Assembly: GCA_030640395.1 (NCBI GenBank)
Contig: DAOWJK010000041.1
Location: 1-7,899, forward strand
Origin: Nanobdellota archaeon
GTDB lineage: Archaea > Nanobdellota > Nanobdellia > Pacearchaeales > GW2011-AR1
Direction: 5' to 3'
Length of the DNA: 7,899 nucleotides
Shown here: positions 1 to 5,556 of the stretch, piece by piece
Numbering within the stretch: position 1 is the first letter of the stretch
How the letters are laid out: each line of letters begins with the position of its first letter
Translations under genes and position numbers: made by a program
The notes under the pieces: generated by a model
Seen by the model: only the letters and a program-made list of their open reading frames with translations
Databases searched by the model: none
Told to the model about the DNA's origin: nothing

Positions 1-1
1 A

Positions 2-112
2 ATTTTAGCAGTTTCAACACTCACAGGAATTTACTGCATTCAAACAGGGGTCCGCAGAACAAACATGATGGGCTGTTTAATTATTCCAACAATTATTTTT
101 TATTTGTTTTGA
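2..112 (+). CDS. C-terminal end of a hydrophobic protein, partial (unknown function)
   Basis: An open frame enters from the left edge and runs 36 codons to a TGA at 110-112. The peptide ends in a hydrophobic stretch (MMGCLIIPTIIFYLF), which reads like a last transmembrane helix at the very C-terminus. A short polar segment with two adjacent arginines (GVRRTN) precedes it, and another mildly hydrophobic segment lies before that. I do not recognise the family. It is the only gene pointing rightwards and it converges on the minus-strand membrane gene, with 8 bases between the two stop codons. Its reality rests on an uninterrupted frame in AT-rich DNA, a membrane-like composition and a neat end at the convergent boundary. 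It could still be a chance open frame. Confidence 0.45.
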   Translation: MLAVSTLTGIYCIQTGVRRTNMMGCLIIPTIIFYLF

Positions 113-120
113 AAGAAATT

Positions 121-498
121 TCATTTTTTCTTACAGACTGAATATCCAATCAAAATAATCATTAAAGCAAAACCTAATCTAACAATAAGTGAATTTATAG
201 ACAACCAACCATCTTCAAAAGCTAAATCAACACCTGAAAAAATCCAGACTGCAAGCCCCCCAGAAATACCAATCATCACATTTCTAAAATAATCAATATC
301 AATGTGTTTAAGCGATAAAAAAGAATTAAACAGCATTGTAACAAGAAAAACCCCAAAAGAAGTTATAGAAAAATAAGATAAAGTTAAAGGGGGCGTTTGT
401 TTTAAAATATAAAAAAAGAACATCATAATCAAAGTTCCAACAAAGAAAAAACCAAAAGAATAACTAACCACATTTTCAAATAGTTTTTGTTTATTCAT
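121..498 (-). CDS. Small four-helix integral membrane protein, unknown function
   Basis: A 125-residue protein starting at the ATG at 496-498 (MNKQKLFEN). An in-frame TTG nine bases further upstream is possible but less likely. Four hydrophobic segments are visible at about residues 12-32, 40-62, 72-90 and 103-122. Lysines at the N-terminus and the terminal KKK suggest that both ends lie in the cytoplasm. There are no catalytic motifs and I do not recognise the family. It follows the membrane-anchored nuclease-like gene by 32 bases on the same strand. A TATA-like box about 24 bases upstream suggests that it can also be transcribed alone with a very short or absent leader. The DNA is very AT-rich, unlike DP2. 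A chance open frame is unlikely, given four evenly spaced helices and a consistent charge pattern. Confidence 0.72.
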   Translation of the reverse strand: MNKQKLFENVVSYSFGFFFVGTLIMMFFFYILKQTPPLTLSYFSITSFGVFLVTMLFNSFLSLKHIDIDYFRNVMIGISGGLAVWIFSGVDLAFEDGWLSINSLIVRLGFALMIILIGYSVCKKK

Positions 499-516
499 TT
501 TTAACAATTATTTTTT

Positions 517-527
517 ATTTATTTTTA
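517..527 (-). promoter_or_regulatory. TATA-like box for the four-helix membrane gene
   Basis: On the minus strand the sequence TAAAAATAAAT is centred about 24 bases upstream of the ATG at 498. This is the spacing expected for a leaderless archaeal transcript. It lies in the gap between the stop of the upstream gene and this start. The whole gap is AT-rich, so a match by chance is possible. Confidence 0.35.
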
Positions 528-530
528 GAA

Positions 531-1121
531 TTATTTCCAATGTCTATTTATCCCTTCTCTTCTCTTAAATAATTCTAAAAGTTTTTGAGTAAAATTCCAA
601 TCAAGATTATCATGATACAAATTTTTAGGATATAAAGAAATAAAATCTATATCGTTATTAAAATATAATTTCTTCTTAAAATCAAATTGCCTTTTTTTGT
701 ATTTTGGGTCGTCTATTTTTCCCCAGTACTCAACAAAAACATTATACTCTGGAAGAAAGAAATCAGGTCTTATTTTAAAATTAACAAAAGGAAATTGAAA
801 ACCCCAAAATGTCTTTTGTAGTCTTATAACAGGATGTAAATAAAATTTAATGTTTTTTCTCTCAAAATATTCTGCTATTTGTTTTTCTGCCTTACTATCA
901 TAATTTTTAGTATTATATGCCTTAACAATCTTATATTTCTTTATTGTATCTTCAAAAAAATTCGTTATAGATATTCCAATTAAAACAAAAGTAAAAAGAA
1001 GAATGATTTTTCTAAAATCAGAATAATTTGCATTATAAATCAAATAAATAATTACAATTCCAAGAATGATAAAAAAAATAGAATGGACTTGTCTTGTTGT
1101 TAATCTTTCTTTGAATATCAT
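531..1121 (-). CDS. Membrane-anchored PD-(D/E)XK nuclease-like protein
   Basis: A 196-residue protein starting at the ATG at 1119-1121. Two hydrophobic segments at about residues 13-30 and 38-56 form a hairpin, and the basic N-terminus suggests that the large C-terminal part faces the cytoplasm. From about residue 74 the sequence resembles a Vsr/PD-(D/E)XK-type nuclease core. It has a helix with an acidic residue in SKAEKQIAEYF (E79), then RPDFFLP (D120), then VFVEYWGK (E131, K135), followed by a Lys/Tyr-rich helix and FISLYPKNL. The pattern of S..E helix, PDF and EYWG resembles small nuclease domains that are usually soluble. I infer metal-dependent nuclease activity or a derived nucleic-acid-binding role. 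The substrate is unknown. It is preceded by a well-placed TATA box after DP2 and followed by a four-helix membrane gene, so the two may form a unit. Confidence 0.75.
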   Translation of the reverse strand: MIFKERLTTRQVHSIFFIILGIVIIYLIYNANYSDFRKIILLFTFVLIGISITNFFEDTIKKYKIVKAYNTKNYDSKAEKQIAEYFERKNIKFYLHPVIRLQKTFWGFQFPFVNFKIRPDFFLPEYNVFVEYWGKIDDPKYKKRQFDFKKKLYFNNDIDFISLYPKNLYHDNLDWNFTQKLLELFKRREGINRHWK

Positions 1122-1143
1122 TTTTAATTAAAACATATTAATT

Positions 1144-1151
1144 TATTTAAA
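1144..1151 (-). promoter_or_regulatory. TATA box of the membrane-anchored nuclease-like gene
   Basis: TTTAAATA on the minus strand is centred about 26 bases upstream of the ATG at 1121. This is the classic archaeal TATA-to-start distance, so the transcript should begin at or very near the start codon (leaderless). No Shine-Dalgarno-like sequence is seen before the ATG. The box begins about 40 bases downstream of the DP2 stop codon and marks the end of the replication cluster. Confidence 0.6.
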
Positions 1152-1155
1152 CCTT

Positions 1156-1227
1156 CCTAAAACCCCTCCAACTTCTCTCTCCCTCTTTTCTCAAAACCAC
1201 CCTTCCAACTTCTCCTGTCGCTCCAAC
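1156..1227 (-). repeat. Imperfect 37-bp tandem repeat spanning the DP2 stop codon
   Basis: The 11-mer GAGAAGTTGGA occurs on the minus strand at 1204-1214, inside the DP2 C-terminal codons, and again at 1167-1177, past the stop. The offset is 37 bases. Flanking bases also match: GAAGGGTGGTTTTGAG in the first copy and GAGGGGTTTTAGG in the second. The first copy encodes RQEKLEGWF plus stop. In its own frame, one base out of register, the second reads KRGREKLEGF plus stop. This looks like a decayed duplication of the DP2 tail. Confidence 0.6.
1191..1217 (-). other. C-terminal PIP box (PCNA clamp-binding motif) of DP2
   Basis: The last eight residues, QEKLEGWF, fit the PIP-box pattern Q-x-x-(hydrophobic)-x-x-(aromatic)-(aromatic) exactly, with nothing after the final Phe. 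A terminal PIP box on DP2 is known from the Pyrococcus PolD-PCNA work. This one should tether the polymerase to the sliding clamp. The assignment is by motif only. Confidence 0.8.
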
Positions 1228-4200
1228 TCCTTCCCAAAAATTGAATCAATATTTTCTTTTGTAATATTCAAAGTCTGCTTTAGATAATTTGACAAATTAT
1301 ATTTTTCAGCCAAGTCCAAAGCAGCATCAAGATATTTTTTTATCCCCCCCTCATGAATTGTGAAAATTATTTTGCCTTTGCACCTTGGACAAACCCCCCT
1401 CAGCGGAGGACGCCTCATAATCTCATTGCACTCAACACATCTAAAACCCTGCATTGAAAACTTCCTCAGATTACCCCTTATGTCCCTCATAAAATGCCTC
1501 TCAATAATCAGCCGCGCAGTATCAGAAGTATCTGCCGCCCTCAGTTTTTCAACAAGCTCCATCTGGTGCCTGACCTTGTCCTGCATTGTCTCCAAAAGTT
1601 TATACGACGAGCAAATAACACCATGATTAAAATTATCTGTGTCGTGCGTAAAGCCAACTCCGACAAAAGGGTTCCCTTTTTCCCTCAAAACATCTTTTAC
1701 CATTTTAATTCCTTTAACTTTTGAGGAATGCTCTCTCTTTTCAGCAAGTTCATAAAGTTCAAGGGGATAACCAAAACTCAACTCAAAATCCAAAATCTGG
1801 TCATCAACTTCTCCTGCATCAATCTTCGCATTTAAAACCAAAGGTGCATCCTGTGTCCCTCCCCTGTGCGACGGCAAAAACTTTCTGGAGAAATTAAGCA
1901 AAACATCACTCAGTAACATTATTGCTGATTCATCTCCGTCGCAGTCTCTGCGCACAGCAGCATGCATGTACGGGCTCGCATAAATTCCCAAAGAATTTGA
2001 AAACCCAATAAACCTGCAAACAACTCCTGCAACATTATGCGGCGCCATAAAAACCCCCAACTGCCCAATTAAATCATCCCTCTTCTTAATATTATGAAAC
2101 TTTTTCAAACCATAAATCCTCTCAAACTCCTCGTCAACAAAATTGCAAATATTCATAAAAACTTTATCCCCGGGTTCATCATGCGACTCAGACGAACTCG
2201 GAATCAACACATCATGCGGCATCAACTCCAAAATCTGCTCATCACTAATCAATTCTTTCCCATAAACATCCTTATCATAACCCAACTCTTTCAATCTCTC
2301 AACAGAAACTTCAATCTCCTTCGGCTTAAACGAAACAAGCGGCAGCTCAGTGCAGTCAAACCGAATTGTCCCGTCCTTATTAACCTGCAAATTATTCCTG
2401 GCCCTCAAAATCCCTTTCTCTAAAAGTTCAAGACTATGCTCTGCAGAACTCGTGCCCTTAACACCTTTAACCAAAAGCGGAACCTCTGACTTCGCCAGCC
2501 CCAGTCTCTCAACTGCCTTCTCAAAATAATGCTTCATATCCAAATCCTGAACACAATAATTCAGCCCCTTTTTCTCATACTCTTCCCTCACACTTTCAAA
2601 ACCTTTCTCTTTCCCTTCATAAAAATAAAACATCTTCCGCGACTTTGCCCCGCAACTCTCGCACGTCGGATAAATCGTCTCTTTCCTGCAACCTTCACAA
2701 TAATTCAGGGGAAAAGTGCTCCTGACCCTTCCAACCTCGCACGCAGCATTAACACTCCTAAACCTGCCGCCTTCTCTTCCAACAGGAAACAAAACATTAG
2801 GACTGCCCTGCAATTTCCTCAACTTCGCTTTCTCAGGACGGCCCATCCGGGCACCAACAAAATCCCCTGCCTTATCCTTAATCACAAAATCAGAAACAGA
2901 ATTAATTAATTCTAAAACATCTTTATTCTTTTCCAAACTTTCAGCAATTAATTTTTTATTTAGATTTCCAATCAACTCCTTCAATAAAATCTCTTTACTC
3001 AAATCCAAACTAACTCCAAGATTCACCAAAAGCACCTTGCTGTTTTCCTCACTCAAAACAACATTTTCAATCGTAACTTCGTGCTCAACCCCCAAAAGTT
3101 CCAAGGCCCTTTTTCCCATCTCAAATTTTTCCTGCTCTGTTTTGCCAAAAGGAAAAATAATTTTCTTATTAATCCACGAATGCTTCAGCCACTCAATCAA
3201 ATTCAAAAATTCCTCTTTTGAAATTTCAGTCCAAAAATAAATAAATTTCGGATGCAAAGGAATTTTATACTTCCTGCTCAATTCAACTGCTTTCTCAAAA
3301 CCAACATCATAAAAATTTACAACTTTTCCGCCTTTTTTCTCCAGCTCCAAATTCCACCACTCTTCAACATAACCTGGTTTAACCAACTCTGCGCCACGAT
3401 TAACCACATCACTAAACGGAAACAAAAAATCACCCAGATAAATTATTTCCTCGACATCAGGATAATATTTTTTCGCATCTTCAATTGTGTTAATTTTTTT
3501 TACACTGCCATTAAACAATTTTACAATGGGTCCGTCAATAGAATCGCATGGCGTCACAACACAGCCTTTTGTGGGTTTTTCAATTTTCAACTGCGTCCCT
3601 GTTGCAATAAAACTATCTGTAATTGCCATTGTCGCAGGATGCAGCGACGACGCACTAAACCCGGAAACCCTCCCCCTGCCATATCTAAATCTAAAAGCAC
3701 CTGACCTGGAAGGATGGCCAAAAATCGGACGACCAGCAACCAAGTCCTTCAGGTAAACTGCCCCTCCTTCCTCTCCTTTACTTTTTCCAGAAGTCAATTT
3801 CTCATGCAGCTCCAGATATTCCTCAATCCAGTCAAAACCAGTTGACTTGATTCCATTCTTCTTCGCCATTCCTAATAATCTAAAACCTTTCGCAGCCTTC
3901 TGTGCAAGCGCCTCTGAAAAAATTAAGCACATACCTCCCCTGACAAAATTCGTCTCAACCCTGTCCAGATTTTTATAATTCGAAACCTCCAGCGTCGCAG
4001 TCGGCTCACCTGCAATCTGAATCGGCAAATTCTTCGCAATAAAAGCCATCTCCTCTTCCAGCGGAAAATACTGCAAGTTCGTAATCCTCTCATGATAATC
4101 AGCATTCTCTGTAACATACCTCCGAACCTCCTCCTCCGACGGGTCATACTTTGCATAACCAAATAATTCCCTCAAATAATCAATAATCATCAAAGCCATG

Positions 4201-4676
4201 CATCCTGCAGTTGTCCCGGCACTGCGAATCGGTCCTGAAAAATAAGCAATAAAGTAATCCTTTCCTTCTCTTGTCTTTCCCAACTTCAATTCTGTAAAAC
4301 CCTCCAATGGCGGACTAACAACCCCTATTGTGAAATACGCAAACCCAACCCTGATGCCCGCGTCAATCGCTTCCAACAGCGTCGCAAACTCGCAAAACTT
4401 CTGCTTCGCCACTTCCTCTGCAATCTTAAACCCAACAGTCGGGTCAAGCTTTCCATACTCTGCCTCCAATTCCAAAATCCTTTCAGCAATCCCGGAATCA
4501 ACAACCTGCGGATACTTAATAGAAATCAAGCCTACAACTTTCTCAGCCATGCTCAGCGCCAATGGAACCTCAACCTTGTCAACACAATCCAAACCCTTCG
4601 CCCTCGCCTCTCCAACTACATCATAAACTTTCCTGACATTTTTCTCCAGTTCCTTAAAATATTTTTCAGTTTCCAT
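1191..4676 (-). CDS. polC: DNA polymerase D large (catalytic) subunit DP2
   Basis: Catalytic subunit of the archaeal family D replicative DNA polymerase, which pairs with DP1. From the ATG at 4674-4676 it has 1161 residues, within the family's usual range, and no intein. A GTG six bases upstream is an alternative start. The conserved N-terminal half includes GRPIFGHPSRSGAFRFRYG near residue 318. A zinc-binding pattern C660-x2-C-x8-C-x2-C675 follows, then the KGTSSAEHSLELLEKGILRA segment of the first double-psi barrel. The active-site block RRDCDGDE follows (D911, D913, D915), then LPSHRGGTQDAPLVL. A second Cys set (C1080, C1083, C1096, C1099) precedes a helical tail ending in QEKLEGWF, a match to the PCNA-interacting PIP-box consensus. 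It follows the phosphatase gene by about 30 bases on the same strand. Identification is very secure. Confidence 0.98.
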   Translation of the reverse strand: METEKYFKELEKNVRKVYDVVGEARAKGLDCVDKVEVPLALSMAEKVVGLISIKYPQVVDSGIAERILELEAEYGKLDPTVGFKIAEEVAKQKFCEFATLLEAIDAGIRVGFAYFTIGVVSPPLEGFTELKLGKTREGKDYFIAYFSGPIRSAGTTAGCMALMIIDYLRELFGYAKYDPSEEEVRRYVTENADYHERITNLQYFPLEEEMAFIAKNLPIQIAGEPTATLEVSNYKNLDRVETNFVRGGMCLIFSEALAQKAAKGFRLLGMAKKNGIKSTGFDWIEEYLELHEKLTSGKSKGEEGGAVYLKDLVAGRPIFGHPSRSGAFRFRYGRGRVSGFSASSLHPATMAITDSFIATGTQLKIEKPTKGCVVTPCDSIDGPIVKLFNGSVKKINTIEDAKKYYPDVEEIIYLGDFLFPFSDVVNRGAELVKPGYVEEWWNLELEKKGGKVVNFYDVGFEKAVELSRKYKIPLHPKFIYFWTEISKEEFLNLIEWLKHSWINKKIIFPFGKTEQEKFEMGKRALELLGVEHEVTIENVVLSEENSKVLLVNLGVSLDLSKEILLKELIGNLNKKLIAESLEKNKDVLELINSVSDFVIKDKAGDFVGARMGRPEKAKLRKLQGSPNVLFPVGREGGRFRSVNAACEVGRVRSTFPLNYCEGCRKETIYPTCESCGAKSRKMFYFYEGKEKGFESVREEYEKKGLNYCVQDLDMKHYFEKAVERLGLAKSEVPLLVKGVKGTSSAEHSLELLEKGILRARNNLQVNKDGTIRFDCTELPLVSFKPKEIEVSVERLKELGYDKDVYGKELISDEQILELMPHDVLIPSSSESHDEPGDKVFMNICNFVDEEFERIYGLKKFHNIKKRDDLIGQLGVFMAPHNVAGVVCRFIGFSNSLGIYASPYMHAAVRRDCDGDESAIMLLSDVLLNFSRKFLPSHRGGTQDAPLVLNAKIDAGEVDDQILDFELSFGYPLELYELAEKREHSSKVKGIKMVKDVLREKGNPFVGVGFTHDTDNFNHGVICSSYKLLETMQDKVRHQMELVEKLRAADTSDTARLIIERHFMRDIRGNLRKFSMQGFRCVECNEIMRRPPLRGVCPRCKGKIIFTIHEGGIKKYLDAALDLAEKYNLSNYLKQTLNITKENIDSIFGKELERQEKLEGWF

Positions 4677-4706
4677 TTTCACTCTTTTTATAAGTTTAAT
4701 TTGTCT

Positions 4707-4714
4707 CTATAAAA
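4707..4714 (-). promoter_or_regulatory. Possible TATA box of DP2, overlapping the phosphatase stop codon
   Basis: TTTTATAG on the minus strand contains the TAG stop of the upstream gene. It is centred about 28 bases before the alternative GTG start (4682) and 34 before the ATG (4676). Initiation 26 bases downstream would give a leader of 0-8 bases. A second TTATAAAA lies closer, at 4685-4692, but would place initiation inside the gene. DP2 may equally be read through from the phosphatase gene. Confidence 0.35.
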
Positions 4715-5342
4715 TCTTCCTTAATTCTCTAAAATCATAAATAACATAATCTGCTTTTTTTCCAACATATTCTTTTTTAGGATTATAAGCAACAGCCAAA
4801 CCTACTTTTTCAAAAACAGGAACATCATTAAAATTATCACCAATAAAACAAGTTTCATTTAATCCAATACATCGTTGTTCTAAAACAGCCTCTAAAACTT
4901 GTAATTTATTATCAAGCCCAACTATTTCTTTTCCTTTTCCTGTAAAAATTCTTTTTTTAATTTCAAGAAAATTAGAAACCTGAAAATCTAAATTTAAATC
5001 TTCTTTAACTTTTTCAGCCACAATATTTATCCCGGAAGAAACCAAACCTTTAATATAATTTCCGTCTAAGGAATTAAAAAAAGACACAGCCCCCCTTGAA
5101 TAAGGAGCAGGAAATAAAACTTTGTTAGCTTCTTTAATAGACAACCCTTCTAACATCCCTACTTGTTTTTCAAACCACTCAGCATATTTTCCTTTTTGAT
5201 TAACATAAAAATCTCTCATTTCAATCCATTCTTTATTACATGGGAGGGCTTCTGACATAGCATCCCAACTAGAATTAAAAGGTTCGTTCTTATAAGTAAG
5301 TACACATCCATCCATATCACTTATGATTGCTTTAATTTCCAT
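4707..5342 (-). CDS. HAD-superfamily phosphatase, phosphoserine-phosphatase-like
   Basis: A 211-residue protein from the ATG at 5340-5342. All four HAD motifs are visible: motif I DMDGCVLT (nucleophile D9, acid D11), motif II VSSGIN (S102 or S103), motif III lysine in DNKLQVLEAV (K146), and motif IV GDNFNDVPVF (D169, D173). A helical cap of about 60 residues between motifs I and II, and the SSGINIVAEKVKEDLNLDF...N.LEI...FTGKGKE layout, resemble SerB-type phosphoserine phosphatases and relatives. I infer a small phosphorylated metabolite as substrate, but I cannot choose among phosphoserine, a nucleotide or a sugar phosphate. It sits between the two PolD subunit genes, has its own TATA box upstream and precedes DP2 closely. 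This suggests co-transcription with DP2 and does not show a replication role. Confidence 0.88.
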   Translation of the reverse strand: MEIKAIISDMDGCVLTYKNEPFNSSWDAMSEALPCNKEWIEMRDFYVNQKGKYAEWFEKQVGMLEGLSIKEANKVLFPAPYSRGAVSFFNSLDGNYIKGLVSSGINIVAEKVKEDLNLDFQVSNFLEIKKRIFTGKGKEIVGLDNKLQVLEAVLEQRCIGLNETCFIGDNFNDVPVFEKVGLAVAYNPKKEYVGKKADYVIYDFRELRKIL

Positions 5343-5372
5343 TTTCTAATAAACTCTTCCTTACTTTTTATC

Positions 5373-5380
5373 TATTTATA
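5373..5380 (-). promoter_or_regulatory. TATA box of the phosphatase (and probably DP2) transcript
   Basis: TATAAATA on the minus strand is centred about 34 bases before the ATG at 5342. This predicts a leader of roughly 8 bases. It lies at the AT-rich left end of the 214-base gap after DP1. The phosphatase-DP2 pair can therefore be transcribed separately from orc1/cdc6-DP1. Confidence 0.5.
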
Positions 5381-5469
5381 TTTATTTTGTGTGGTATCCA
5401 TCAGAGGCACATAAAAGATGCCACTTACCTAAACACCGAGTGAGGTCGGGAAATTGTTTTGTTTTGCAT

Positions 5470-5502
5470 GCGATTTCCGTCGAGTGCTCGTAAAGAAATC
5501 GC
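5470..5502. repeat. Inverted repeat, 8-bp perfect stem
   Basis: GCGATTTC at 5470-5477 is perfectly complementary to GAAATCGC at 5495-5502, separated by 17 bases. The loop contains a small inner palindrome, CGAGTGCTCG. It can fold on either strand and is the strongest hairpin in the gap. Confidence 0.65.
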
Positions 5503-5532
5503 CCACCGGAACAGGAAGGGAAGGAGTGTGAG

Positions 5533-5553
5533 AGGAAACCGCTTAGGTTTCTT
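5533..5553 (-). repeat. Hairpin just downstream of the DP1 stop codon
   Basis: On the minus strand AAGAAACC, a five-base loop and GGTTTCCT form an 8-bp stem (one G-T pair) starting 3 bases after the DP1 stop. It is followed by a C/T-rich tract and not by a run of T, so it is not a textbook terminator. It could protect the 3' end of the orc1/cdc6-DP1 message or belong to the larger element around it. Confidence 0.5.
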
Positions 5554-5556
5554 TCA

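Noticed and set aside
3923..4162. Arginine-rich minus-strand open frame within DP2
   Set aside because: It is an alternate frame of DP2, with artificial Arg/Leu-rich composition and no independent start context.
1360..4626. Several plus-strand open frames of 76-174 codons opposite DP2
   Set aside because: They lie wholly within the antisense of a strongly conserved polymerase gene, have no recognisable domains, and overlap one another in different frames.
1191..4676. Intein in DP2, as found in some Thermococcales and haloarchaea
   Set aside because: The conserved polymerase motifs run without interruption and the length is that of an intein-free subunit. No splicing-junction blocks are seen.
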